From the NCBI GenBank assembly GCA_950022655.1, contig OX465581.1:27685300-27749299 (forward strand): a stretch of 64,000 nucleotides of DNA. The letters are read 5' to 3'. This DNA is from Alentia gelatinosa. Lineage: Eukaryota > Annelida > Polychaeta > Phyllodocida > Polynoidae. The stretch's first letter is position 1; every line of letters starts with the position of its first letter. The notes beneath the pieces are model-generated. The model made no database searches, was not told the origin of the DNA, and saw nothing but the letters and a program-made list of their open reading frames with translations. Of this stretch, positions 1 to 11,864 are shown piece after piece. The position numbers and the translations under genes were made by a program.

Positions 1-1050
1 TCGGTCTTCCATACTGTGTCTACATGAGTCACCCTCACATGGTACTTCCACATACTGGACTGCCCTATAGTTTTCTAATGTTATAGTTATATATTTTGAT
101 AGATGTGGGAGTCAGTGATCATCTCCAGGCCTCATCGCGCCCCCTGTTCCCACAACAGTCAGTGCGCTGTGCCCTGCAGTTCACGATTTGGGTGACTGTA
201 ATCTCTGCGCTGTCTATCGTACGACCCGACACCCCTGTGAGCTCTATAATTAGCTGCCAATCCCACCCGTCTTTCATGATTACCAAATCGATCGGAATAG
301 AAGCCTAGTACACATTTTTATATAATGTGCCAAGGTGGTATTACCTGGGGACACAATTGATATTGTTGAAAAATGATCTCAATATAATAACTATTACCTT
401 CATACATGTCTGTCCTTTATCATGAAAGGTTATTGTTTGGTTCAATATATTTTCAAGAATCATATTATAGTCGAGTGGCACGGGTGTTAAGTGAAAGTGA
501 ATCAGCTGGGCTGTTCTTCACTTCAGGATGCTGCAATCCCGCCCTGGCTGTTGTTTGGTTCCCTCGAACCTGTGTACGAATGCGCTATGGATTTGTACCA
601 TACTATATACTTCAGTAAGTTAACAGGCACTTGCTTCAAGCCTCTCTTGGGAGACGGATCAGATTGGGTTCTCATTGTATGAACGTCCGTATTGTCTTGG
701 TGGTTGGGGTGGCCTGCTAATCCCGGTTATTTCGGCTAACTCCCCCAGTATTACTGCTACTCAACGCATAGCGTTAAGGTAGTGTTATTCACAGGATTGA
801 GCTCTGCTCTCCCCAGCTGTGGTCTTGTGTCATGAATAAAACCTTTTTAGTGCAGAAAGTGCGTTCTGCGATATTGGGCGTTATATCTATAGGTTAAGTT
901 TTGGTATGTTTTTAGGGTCTTTTGGAAAGGCGGCAAAAGTCCTTTGATGATGTCAAAGGAATTATTTTTTGTTCTGTGAAGTCGGCGGTGTCAGATTTAA
1001 TTAGATGCTACTACGGAAAGGCACTTCCCATATTTGAGCGGGTGTCACAT
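1..1050. other. Gene-free left edge
   Basis: I see no convincing exon here: the short open frames lack splice context and recognisable domains. A canonical AATAAA near 835-840 follows a pyrimidine-rich tract and could belong to an old LTR or a transcript end outside the window, but there is no partner copy to support this. Confidence 0.4.
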
Positions 1051-1341
1051 CAGGGACTTGTTTCACTAGTTTCGTGACATGTCTAGATGGCGTGTCTGGT
1101 TTGTCCGGTTTCATAAGAACTAGACATTAGACTTTGTTTTGTCCGTTCTTGCTTGCACTGTTGGTGCCAATTTTGTCACGAAACTAGTGAAACAGGTCCA
1201 TGATGTGTAGATTCGTCTAATTCTTATGTCTGAGGTCTGTCTTTTCCTAAGGGCAGCTACTTGTGTTGTCACGAAACTAGACAACCCCAATGTCTGTATG
1301 GTGTCACAGACATGTCACGAAACTAATGAAACAGGTCCCTG
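1051..1341. mobile_element. Small non-autonomous element with 34-bp terminal inverted repeats
   Basis: Positions 1051-1084 and 1308-1341 are inverted copies of a 34-nt sequence beginning CAGGGAC and differ at about two positions. Further direct copies of the core CACGAAACTA lie near 1177 and 1269, so the interior repeats the terminus. No coding capacity is present in these 291 bp, which fits a MITE. The CAGGG terminus resembles hAT-type ends, but the 8-bp flanks do not match as a target duplication, so the superfamily is uncertain. Confidence 0.6.
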
Positions 1342-4300
1342 GTATTGAGTAACTGGTCACAGTTCAGTCCTCAGGACCAGGGAAGCCCCGTATTAGCCCC
1401 TTCCACAGACCACTTTGAGGTGCGCAGTACAACCTGTTGAGACAGCCAATCGCCAAAATGATGGTCATAATGCATGATCAGTACATATATGACAAGGGGA
1501 GAACGATGTAATGTGGGATTCAAATAGTCAACCTGGGTGGAGAATATATCTATCACTGTGTCCCAATGTTATGCTACGTTTACACTATGTTCCCGGATAC
1601 CACGACAGCTGCATTTCAGACCACCGTGGACGAAACGAGAGCGTCGTGACACAACTTAGGGGGATAGGATGGCCAACGTGACAGACCCTGATCACCGTGT
1701 TCGCCATGGCAGAATGTTAAACTGTCAAAAAACCAGCCAAGGCAGTCATGGTGCTATTTAGAATCATTCCGGGTTGTAGTGATGAATACCACTTTATATT
1801 TTACTGGATGTGACTGAACGCAGTCGGTCGTCCTGGGGATCATGGACAAAACGGGATGGACGTGACACAACTTGGGGGATCGGTATGGACAACGTGAGCC
1901 TATAACATCCTCAAACCGTCGCCGATAGGATCATAGTGTAAACACAAATTCAAGATTCCCGTGACCATCTGGCTGAGGGTCGGGGGTAAAGCCGAAAAGC
2001 CGATGTACTGAAATCTGCAATGGCCACTGAAAACAGGGTGATTACACCCTAGAGGAACCTCCGGTATAAATTAAAGACTACAATTTTTTTTTTTTTAAAG
2101 GCTCTTAAACGTGATCGGGATGGTCGCCATACATAACGGTCGGGTATGTCACGGTCGGGTATGTCGATCACCAGTCGGGTAGGCAGTGAGGGGTCCGGTA
2201 TGGCATACTGATAGTCAGCATTGACCGGCACTGACCGGCAGGGCGCCCCGTTCGGCTAAACCAGTCTCTCCATGACCCACTCACCTGCTTCAACAACCGC
2301 CAATACAAGTATTGACTCCGCGACCAACTTTATGACCTGCCTGCTGACCCGGGGGCTCACACATAGCGCTTGATTAAGCGCCAGACTTGTGTTTATGTTA
2401 ACTACGTCTCCAAGTCAATCTATCGAATAGTTTACAGGAAAATATCCCAACGGGACATCACCATCTCCACTGACTTCCAATCAGTCAATCCTGTCCATGT
2501 TTAAATAGTTTTGAACAGAATGTTAAGACATGAACCTGTCTTGATAGATGTTTGTTGTAACGTCAACCTTCTTATTTCTTGCTTGAAAGCAAAAGCATGA
2601 AAAAAGGAGTTACTCTATGGAATAATTTATATCCCCTTGTTTATTGTTCTTCTTTTGAGCCCAAACAAGCAGCCCGTATACGATATCGTAGGTCAGTTTA
2701 ACCTCCCCAACCCCCGTAGTGTTTCTTTTTTGCATACTACACTGCAACATAACGCATATACTTAGAATATAAATTAGTTGAAGAGAAACAATTTATAACA
2801 AGAATCATTTCACTAAAGAGAACCACAGAAATGCTGTGAACGATTCAAATTGCTGGTTAGAGAAAAGGAAGTTTGATATTGAATTCATAGTCCCCACTTG
2901 AGAAATCCCCAGGGTCGTAATTATTTTCAAGAGATTTGTTCTAATTAAATAGTGCCTAACGCTTTGAGGAAACAACACCTAAAAGAAGGCAATTCAAAGA
3001 CAGTGTTAGCTGATAAAAGCGACCAGACAGAGACCAGTCAATCTTATCTCATCAGGCTAGCTTTTAGAGCCATGAGAGTGCCATCCGCCATCGATTTCAT
3101 CTCCTGGTGTGCCCGCTAGTACACTCTGTTTCTGTGCATTGGTTCAGGATTCTATTACATGGTCTTCCAATAAAGAGTCACCAGACGCGATGGTCCCAAC
3201 AACCAGGAGTCTACCGGGCATTTTCAAATTGTTGGTGGATGCTCTTCGGATTTTCGCCTCTATTTTTGCATCGTATTTATGAACGTTATACGTGTATTGT
3301 CATAGGGAAGGTTCTAACAAAATTACCAGATGATGTGGTGACGCAATATAAAAAAAATCGTGTTAAAAAAGTCTGTGAGAAAGACACCCAAGATTTTAAG
3401 TATAAAACTAAAACATTGCATGTTCTGTATCGTTTGGGTTCCAGGTCAAAGTTTTCTTCCACTTTCACCTCCGTCATGGACACTTATGAACTAGGAAATA
3501 AGGGCATCCTAACAGTAGTTACCTCTAGTTAGTATATCAATAATTGTGGGGAAACGGAAGCGCTAAAAATACATGTAAAGCGCTGCTTTTATTTCCTTTA
3601 GAGATGTTGAATTATACATTTATATTTTTCTTACCTATTGATTGCTTTCGAAAAATTGAAACACTACCAAAGTGTTAAATTATTTGAAGCGTATATATCA
3701 GGCAATATTTCAATCAATTAAAATTCTAGCAGCCGTACTGAATAGGTTTTAAACTGAGGGGTCATCCACCCTAGCTGGTGACCATAGCTTGAAGCATACA
3801 ATTTGAACGGAAGTGGCTAATGCACTTGGTGGCCGAAGGTAGAACCCCTAGCGTTTTACTGACGAATCTGGATACCGGGAGCCCTACATAGTGCTGAATG
3901 TTCTAAGCCTACTTCATTCTAGTCACCTCGGCCAATTCAATGGTAATCTCTAACCAGAGGCCGCTACATTATAGTACATACCTCCCAGTAATAATGCACA
4001 CCCTGTTAATTCATAGGAGAATACCAGTCTATGAAAGCGAGTACAGAGTGAATAGATCATAGCCGTTAGGTGAAGGCAGAGTGGATATTTACGGCTCGGA
4101 TTAATCAGCACCTGATCCGCGCCGGACCCAGGTAATGAGCACGGCCACAATGGCGGGGCTCATTGCGGCCTCAATTACATCAGCCGTGCCATCAGGGATG
4201 ATGGGATGCCAGGGAGTACATCAGCCCTGCAATAATTAGGGCGCGCACAGCGACTTCCCCCCAGCACAGCATTGGATCTATTGCAGCTGAAGGCGTTGAT

Positions 4301-5684
4301 CAGAACGTCTTCATGGTGAATGATCTTTAACCGCATTCTCATTGCCGTGCCCTGGAGAGCCAGGAGAACAGATTTTCGATATTCCTTTAAAAAAAATTGC
4401 TCAATGATTAGTACAATATATACACCATAGGCTATCAAATCCAGCTTCTTCTAAATAGGACCAGTTTTTTTTACACCAGTAAAGGTAATATTACCTTATA
4501 TAGCTGTTTTTGAATATGAATCTATAAAATGCTATAACCATTTTTTTTGTGTGTGTATCCTATTACACAAAATAGAGATGCATTTATGCTAATTAAGTTG
4601 ACCAATTATCCTAAACTGACCAAAACAAATCAGTTAACTTCAAATTATGTTAATTTAACTAGGTTCTAACCGGTGCATTCCTATATATATCGAATTCTCG
4701 ACCCGCATTGATGGCTAGGTCATAAAGGTCATATGGTGCACACTGGCACATTTACAGTATTACTACACATACAGGCCTTGGAAACCCGCATTCTTCTAGA
4801 GTCATTATAGTAAAATATGATAACTATGTGCATAGATTGGCGGAAATATGTGTTGATATGACAATTATATCATGGCCGTCCATAAGCACGCCTACAACAT
4901 TAACTTGAGGTGCGTATTTAACTGAATACATCTTTGACAGATTTTTCTATATCTTTTTTAACCTGCTGTGCTTTTTCAACCAGAATAAGCGTTGGGAAAC
5001 AACACCGTCTCGGTAATGCAAAATATTGGTAATTGATTCTCGACAAGCCAATGGGCGTGCTTTCGTTCAACTGCCAAGTCTATGGAATGAATCTGGATTC
5101 CATCCCTCCCACTCATTCTCTTAATTAGATTCCTTGGTAGACGAATTCTTTACGTTGTCCTATTAACGTGTTTACTTCTCAAATGACTATTTTTGGTCAT
5201 GAACTGCATTAGCGTGTCCTGAGTGAATGAATAGCTTGTGCATTGATGTCTGCGTTCCATACAACAAAAAGACACATTCCTGAACTATGGCCAGTTTTGA
5301 ATGGGCCTGGAAGGATCAGAGGCCGGAAATAGTAACCTGGAAATGTGGTTACACCCTCGAGGGGTAGACCAGTGGCTTAAGCACGTTAGCATTTTCCATT
5401 TACAACCCATATACTTGGAATCCTTAAAACCGTGGCTTCTATTTGCCAATGGAATAAACCAATAAAGTGTTTACAAACCAATTTCAATATAAATGTAGAT
5501 TATCTTTGAAATGGATTTTTTAAATGTCACCTTCAAAATATTGCAACACGTAAAAGATGAAACCATAGTATGACTATAGATCAATCAATATTCTATCATT
5601 ACTGCTTTGCGTACGCGTACATTCACTCCTCGTGAATGAAAGTTACATATGCGATTGATAACAAATGATCGCTTCCCCATGTAG
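1342..5684. other. Gene-poor intergenic stretch
   Basis: Apart from the repeat at 1576-1942, I see no supported gene. A 141-codon open frame at 3107-3532 begins with GTG and has no recognisable domain. Short tandem copies of CGGTCGGGTATGT lie near 2138-2165. Confidence 0.4.
1576..1942. repeat. Inverted-repeat-bounded segment with internal direct repeats
   Basis: GTTTACACTATG near 1576-1587 is answered by its exact reverse complement near 1931-1942. Inside, two imperfect direct copies of about 54 bp start near 1629 and 1843, both containing CGTGACACAACTT and ending CAACGTGA. The arrangement suggests a degraded non-autonomous transposon or fold-back element, with no coding potential. Confidence 0.4.
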
Positions 5685-5775
5685 ATCATTATGCCACTGA
5701 TAAACATGGGTGTTACGTACTGGTACAAGGGCAGTGAGAACTCAATGGAGTGCAAATACGTCACTGTCAGAGAAG
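5685..5775 (+). CDS. Orphan exon candidate, unrecognised
   Basis: A 91-nt segment lies between an AG acceptor (CCCCATGTAG) and a GT donor (AGAAG|GTCAGT). It is open for 30 codons, with a composition that looks coding (motif YWYKGSENSMECKYV). No second exon, start codon or stop could be linked to it, and I do not recognise the family. It may be an isolated exon of a gene with very long introns, a gene relic, or chance. Confidence 0.25.
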
Positions 5776-8700
5776 GTCAGTGAATACACATGTTATCTGG
5801 AATAGATAATATCACTGACTGTAATATGATATATAAAATGTTTAACACAGAGACTATTTTTCATGAAATGTGAATAAACCTCGGATCGATAGTCGTTCCA
5901 AAAAGTCTAATGGTTTCGGCTTCCACTATCCGTCAAATATATGGTCCTAAATACATGATATCTTCATGTCCCTTAGCAACTTTTCCCTCTCGTATTTTAG
6001 AGTTGGCATTGTCGTTTTTTTGCCCTGGCCTGAATGCGCTATTGTCGATGCATTTATATAGACCATGATTTAGTATTGACGCACCTACATGATTAAAGGC
6101 ATACCCGATACATTCAACTTTTATTGTCTAGCTGAACACGTCTCACAGGGAGGTAATTGGTTCAAGTCTCGTGAACACCAGTTACCTTCTTATAGCAAGA
6201 GATCTAATCACAGGTTAATGACATTTTTCTATGAGTGTTGCACATACTCGGAGGCTATTTATATGCAAAATATAGCTAATTTTTACCACGTATACCCATA
6301 AATTACTGTAAAACGACCACACCTTCGTTTTTATCCTCTGCTGAGAGTTTGCCCTAGATACATCCTAGATATATCCTGCTCTTGATATCAAAATAAGCTC
6401 AAGAAGAACATTATAGATAAGTCACTGAAACCTAGTAATGTAGAATAAAACAGGTAGACGCAACTAGAGGACAGAATATAGGCTTAGATGCAGATCTTCA
6501 GGATAACAAGTTCCTGTTTATAAACACATTTAGACTTCAATTTTCTTCTCCATAATTGCCTGCGTCTTCTGTTTGTTTACTTGTTTGGTCTGACGTCCCA
6601 GATACTGCTGTTGCTTTTAGGTTATCCGATTGAGATATATACCTAACCTGAAATGTATCTCTTATCTGTGTCTACAGTACTACATGATATATTCCTGTAG
6701 GTGAAGTCGTGCACCACATTTGAACAAGTAATCTGTCTATCATTTCAAAACGTATGAAAATTAACTTCGTCCTCATACACAAATATGATTACCGGTCCAT
6801 ATACATATATGTGGAGTGAAATTAGTGAATTAATATTCATGTATTCATCTTTTTTTCTTTCATGCGGTTACTGCAGATGTGATAACAGTCTCGTCCAACA
6901 GAAACATTCCTATATACCGATGTTTAACACCACAGAGTAACAGGTATTCAGAAATTGATTGATGTTAAAAGTCCTAAATCTGATCGGAGTAAACCAGTTA
7001 ATTTGATAGTTAGATATTATAACAGGTATCTCAATTATAAATCCATAGTCGAGTGGGTGGAAGCGATTTCTAAATTGGACCATTAAACAACGCTCTAGTA
7101 GTGCCTTGGTGTATTGAGTACACTGTCTAAAGATATCTGCCAAAGCATTGAAAAGTGACTATGTTCGGGAAATCTCGGTTACAGCAAGGAGGTAATGTTT
7201 CTCTATAGCCAAGCTTCTAGTTCTAAAGTTCAAGAGAGTATTTGACCTTCCACAACACCAGCCTCTCTCTAGAACGTTGTTGAATAGTATATGTACCTGT
7301 ATAAAGGTTACTGGTACTGCATGAGTTGCCTTTACTACTAACGTCCATAACAACATAACAAATATTTAGTAACCAAGAACCTTGAAACTATACGGGTTCG
7401 CTTTCTTACATATACGAATGCGTTATTCTTCATGTTAGACTGCTAATTAAAATGGTGATTATATTGAATTATATTCTATTAGTACAATCATTTTTTCACA
7501 GTCTGTTAATTATATGCATCCTTTTCTTGTCAAAACTTCATTTGAAAGTATATGTAGATGTTGGAACATTTAAAAGTACGTTTTCAAAGAAAATTATTTA
7601 GTTTTTCATCATTGTGGATAAAAGACATACGACTTATTATGTACTGCATTTTGACGTTTATCAATAGAAATAAGGTACCGGCATTATATGTACGAACGTA
7701 AAAAAACACGCGTCGAAACAGAAGTATTCACTCTGTTTATTATTAGACTCTGCTAACACATGCCTTTAAATGAAACACAGCAGCTGCTATCTAGTCTAAT
7801 CAATACCACTGATTTTACCCCGGGCTGTTGCACATTTACATGGTCTGTTGCTTGTCACATCTCACTGATTGTTTGATGTTAATGTTGTGCATTATTCATA
7901 CTGGTCTGTACACGCATCTAATCTACATTATCAATGCTTCTGTTCTGCAATGGAACCTGGTGCATAAATCGGCAACTCGCATATCATAGTTCACTGTTTT
8001 TTCGATGTAACTACAGTTGGATCAGATCATACATTCTTAACAGAATTTGCATTTTAGTCCCCTTGAACATCCTCTAGGGAGAGGAGGTGATATAGAGACC
8101 ATCATATAGATGAATAAATGCAAAAGCTACGAGGAATGAATGCATCGACAAGGTCTCTCTGGACCTACGAGCTACTCATGGATAATCCCCACATGAGCAC
8201 AGTCTGTACTGCTCACCAGGGGGTGAGTTCCACGAGGCAGTGGAATGCATCACGGAACATAGCGGTACAGCTCATAAATTCATAAAAAGTTGAAAACCAC
8301 ACAGTAGCACCAGCCAAGCTGCCCTAACTACAACCAACGAGTATAGAGTATCTTTACCCGTTGCTACGACTGAGACCTAATTTTGGTTGCTAGGAAGTGA
8401 AGACCGGTGTCTTATGTATCCTTGAGTAGGGTTATTAGGGAGGGCATGGCACAGTTTTAGAGCGTCGGTATGCGTACATACGATCAAGTTTCGGGCTCCT
8501 GACCGAACCCAGCACTACATTATTAGAGGCCATCCATAACGCACCCACCCTCTCTTCATATATGCAAAGTATCCACAATTTCTGACTCCGCCCCTTCTCT
8601 GTATAGGTACGGACGACCCCATATTGTATTCAGGGCATAATCATATCATTTATCTGACTATACGAGTACATCATACTGAGACGTCAAATAGGGAAACCAC

Positions 8701-10334
8701 TTTCCCTAAGCGTCAGCTCCAGGGTAAATAAAAGTTTATAAGAAGTAAGCCTGTAATTATGGTCTTTACACCGTGACACCAAGAAGTACTATTGAATAAT
8801 TGCGTGCTATTATGATTAATCAGTGTGTAGTGACCGTGACTGGTGAGAAATGTTTACAACTATGGCCATATATCAGAACAATATCGCTGTACACGCTTTA
8901 TAGAATCCATTATCAATAACCTAGACAAACAAAGCACGCTGCAGTCATTGACCTTTCGCCAGATCATGTCTGAAACTATATGCTAATGAGCTTATTTTGA
9001 GGTTTCCAGCCGTCGGTATAGACAGCTGACATAACAGGTGTTCTCCCCGGAGTACACTGGTCATCATCCGAGGTTCTGTAACAGCCCGCTATCTGCGCAG
9101 TCAGGCCGCATCTGACTATCTCTTTCTACTTTATGTTCCGACTTGGACCGAGAGTCTAGCCGTAATAATGTGACTATCAAGGCTCCAGTCCGTTCACTGC
9201 CACACACAAAGCGCACTGCCAGCCATGTCAGCATGATCAATGTAATCAATAACAGACTGACAGGTGGGGCACTTAATAGTAGGGAGGTGCCCATTACCCA
9301 CGTCAATAACCCCGTCAATTCACGTTCTTGGAAATATATTTTTCAATAAGCATACCTTTAGATACAGAATCGGGGCCTCTCTTTAATCCGATGGACAATA
9401 GGTCTATTGCTGCGGAATGTACGGTGGATAACGGCAACATTATTCAAATGTTCAGCCCATGATCCGCACCATCCCGCCTTTCAACAGATTGTATTTCTCT
9501 TTGTTTCAAATCACTCACGAAATTGTGCAGACCGCTCGTGTGACCACTTATATTCTGATCTTATTTTGTGACTAGAAGTGTATTCCGGCACGTCTCATAT
9601 ATTGTATATTCAAAAAATGGATATGGTCCTATAAGCGGGAGTAGGCTGTATACGATGCGATTATAGTATTCGATCTCAAAATTAATTTCCTGGAGGCTAA
9701 ATGAATATGCATACTATTAGCATATTTTCTAGGTATATGTACATAAGAAATAAACTGTGCGGCTCGAGGTTCTAAATTCTAATCCCAGGCGGCCTCGTTC
9801 TTCCACAATAGCTCTTCCCACAGGGGTCGTGCTTTTCAGGATAGCAGGCACCTTTGACTACAACTAGAGAGTTCCTAAAACAAGTCTTGAGACGCCACTA
9901 AAAGTAGCGAATTAAGTTTTCCTTTAAAAATAAATGTCTCCTATGAATAGTGAAATGCGTCGCGGAATCACTGAATTCCGATAGGTCATGATTTTATCGT
10001 AAATGTCCCATATATAACTCTCTGACATGTGGGTGGGTACATCTGATTACACTAATTTCTTTAAGAAAATCTTTCTTTCTTTTGCCATAGAGATGTTATT
10101 GCCACGTCTTCATAATTAAATAAAAAAATTCTCGACCTCGATGCTATTCATGAATAGGGATCTCCGTTTTGATCTTAAAAAGGCGTTCATGCTAACGTTA
10201 ACCGATTTCTATGGTATGCAAAGGACTTAAAATTTCAAAGGACCCTGTGGACGTTCTCTTAATTCTAATATGCAGGGGTCCTCCAGTGCTGGATTCTTTA
10301 TCAGACTGCACACAATAGAAGCAGTAAATCAATG
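5776..10334. other. Gene-poor intergenic stretch
   Basis: No supported gene. A 84-codon - strand open frame at 9064-9318 encodes a leucine-rich hydrophobic N-terminal half and a charged tail, but has no splice partner or domain. The rest is AT-rich sequence without clear repeats, up to the target site of the retroelement. Confidence 0.4.
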
Positions 10335-10338
10335 GTGT
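10335..10338. repeat. Target-site duplication, left copy (GTGT)
   Basis: GTGT immediately precedes the TG of the left LTR and recurs at 18088-18091 immediately after the CA of the right LTR. Extension to 5 bp fails. Four-base duplications are usual for many Ty3/gypsy integrases. Confidence 0.7.
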
Positions 10339-10604
10339 TGTAATCATTGTAATGATGTTAACAGTATCATGATGGTGGATCCTAATTATATGTGCATAAT
10401 TTATACTTTAGCATGGGTTACTTCAGCAGCCCGGGAGAGGCCTGCTGGCGTGTTGCCCTGGAAACGGTCTCCATAGAGACGCTGGCAGCCGGTGGGTTGT
10501 TGGCAGGAGAAATGATAATAAAGCTTCAGTATGAACTCAGCAGTGAATGGCGTTGGTCTTGTTCCTTAAGTAGGCTCGTACTCACTTATAGCGGGGACTT
10601 TACA
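10339..10604 (+). repeat. 5' LTR (266 bp)
   Basis: It starts TGTAATCATTG and ends GGACTTTACA. Reading base by base, I find no difference from 17822-18087. A weak TATA-like TTTATACTTT lies at 10400-10409 and a canonical AATAAA at 10517-10522, so U3 is short and R probably ends about 20 nt after the AATAAA. An open frame starting at ATG 10392 or 10413 runs out of the LTR to a stop at 10662-10664, just before gag and in the gag frame. Confidence 0.95.
10517..10522 (+). promoter_or_regulatory. LTR polyadenylation signal AATAAA
   Basis: A canonical hexamer inside the LTR, duplicated at 18000-18005 in the 3' LTR, where it would serve to end the genomic RNA. Confidence 0.6.
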
Positions 10605-10605
10605 T

Positions 10606-10626
10606 TGGCGAGCTTGCCAGGATTCG
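10606..10626 (+). promoter_or_regulatory. Primer binding site (tRNA 3'-end complement)
   Basis: One base after the LTR the sequence starts TGGCG and continues, after a 7-nt acceptor-stem spacing, to CCAGGATTCG. That is the layout expected for the complement of a tRNA 3' end: CCA, discriminator G73, acceptor strand, T-stem and part of the TTCGAAT loop. The T-arm match resembles serine-type tRNAs, but the acceptor bases do not match any tRNA I can recall, so the primer identity is open. Confidence 0.65.
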
Positions 10627-10673
10627 TTTACCAGAAACAAGACACTCGTAAAGTCTCCGACTAAAGAGACATC

Positions 10674-11864
10674 ATGGCAGACCAACAGCCTGACGATGAC
10701 GCGGACAGGTTAAGATTGGATTTGGATGTCAATAGGGAAACGAGAGACAATCTTAAGATGTATTCCAAATCCATAGGACGGTGCAATGGGGTGAACAAAG
10801 AAAACCTGCGCGAATGGCTGGAAGCAGTGGGATATACCAAGCGAATGACGGGTGCGAGCCAAACACTGGTGATACAGATGGTCGGGTACCTGGCCCAAGG
10901 CGGATTGGCCACGTTTATTGAGACAACGCTCAGCAGTTGGAACGAGGAAGACATTTCCTGGGAAAGGCTGGAAGAAGAAATTTCGAAAACATATCTCGGA
11001 GAGGATGAGAAGAAATACCTACGCCTCAAAGTAGACAGGATGGCTCAGTTGGAAGGCGAATCCGTGAGAGATTATGGGGTACGATTTTCAGAAGCCGTAC
11101 GCATAGCATACGAAGAAGACCAGTTAAGCGAAATCCTGAATAAGGAAAGAGTAATTGATGCTTTCATCGACGGACTGTCAGACCGTTTGGTGCAGTCCAA
11201 TGCGGATATGCAAAACCCTTCGTCGCTCGAAGAAGCCGTGAAATTCGCTTGTCGTGCGAGCAAGGCAACAGAAAGGCGAGGGAGGAGATCAAAGACCGAA
11301 GAAGAAAATGCCATGGCGGCGGCGAGTGAGTCTGGAGGGAAGAACAAGAACAAAGACAGTGATGGGGGAAAACCTAAGGATCCTATGAATGAACTGTGTC
11401 ATCTCATGAAATCGCTACAACAAACCCTCAAAAGCGTGGATAAGAGAATTGAAGGGAAGGAGAATATGGCGGCAGTTAGAGCAACAACGCCGACGAAGAC
11501 GGAGGAAAAGAACATGGCCGGCATCGGAAACAATCAGGGCCCCGCCAATGCTGCGGATCCCGCGGCCCGTCAGCCACAGGGAGGAACCTCGGCTCCGATA
11601 GTGTATCAATTCAATGCGCCGGTAACCAGAGGACGCGGACGGGGACGAGGTCGTGGAAGGGGACGAGGTAGAGGGAACGGCTACCGAGGAAATCAAAACA
11701 ACGGAAATGGATCGGGACGAGGACCAAGAGGACCATGTTTCACTTGCGGAAACTATGGACACTTTGCTCGGGATTGTCACGTCTACCAAGATAATACCCA
11801 GGGAGGAATGGAGACGTTCGAGGAATTCCAACCTGAGGAATCGGCATTCTATTCGGGAAACTGA
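10674..11864 (+). CDS. gag: Gag polyprotein of the retroelement
   Basis: This 396-residue structural protein would form the capsid and package the RNA. The ATG sits in a strong context (CATCATGG). Residues 1 to about 200 are a charged helical region consistent with a gypsy capsid. A lysine/glutamate-rich linker follows, then a striking run of Arg-Gly dipeptides (about 316-335), and then a single CCHC zinc knuckle with C355, C358, H363 and C368 (spacing C-X2-C-X4-H-X4-C), the nucleocapsid signature. The ORF ends in TGA at 11862-11864, directly after a -1 slippery heptamer, so a minority of ribosomes should continue into pol. There is no internal disruption. The Gag assignment rests on the zinc knuckle and position; the capsid part is inferred. 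Confidence 0.93.
   Translation: MADQQPDDDADRLRLDLDVNRETRDNLKMYSKSIGRCNGVNKENLREWLEAVGYTKRMTGASQTLVIQMVGYLAQGGLATFIETTLSSWNEEDISWERLEEEISKTYLGEDEKKYLRLKVDRMAQLEGESVRDYGVRFSEAVRIAYEEDQLSEILNKERVIDAFIDGLSDRLVQSNADMQNPSSLEEAVKFACRASKATERRGRRSKTEEENAMAAASESGGKNKNKDSDGGKPKDPMNELCHLMKSLQQTLKSVDKRIEGKENMAAVRATTPTKTEEKNMAGIGNNQGPANAADPAARQPQGGTSAPIVYQFNAPVTRGRGRGRGRGRGRGRGNGYRGNQNNGNGSGRGPRGPCFTCGNYGHFARDCHVYQDNTQGGMETFEEFQPEESAFYSGN
11855..11861 (+). promoter_or_regulatory. -1 ribosomal frameshift site G GGA AAC
   Basis: In the gag frame the last codons read TCG GGA AAC TGA, so the heptamer GGGAAAC fits X XXY YYZ exactly and its A-site codon immediately precedes the stop. The pol frame is open from 11837, and a -1 shift here enters it. 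Only a weak hairpin (GCC/GGC near 11872-11881) is visible downstream; a pseudoknot was not computed. Confidence 0.8.

Noticed and set aside
3107..3532. 141-codon open frame on the + strand
   Set aside because: It starts with GTG and has no recognisable domain or splice context. A faint LTKLPDDV likeness to BEL/Pao gag is too short to claim.
9064..9318. Leucine-rich 84-codon frame on the - strand
   Set aside because: Hydrophobic runs are common in AT-rich frames; no homologue, signal or exon partner is visible.
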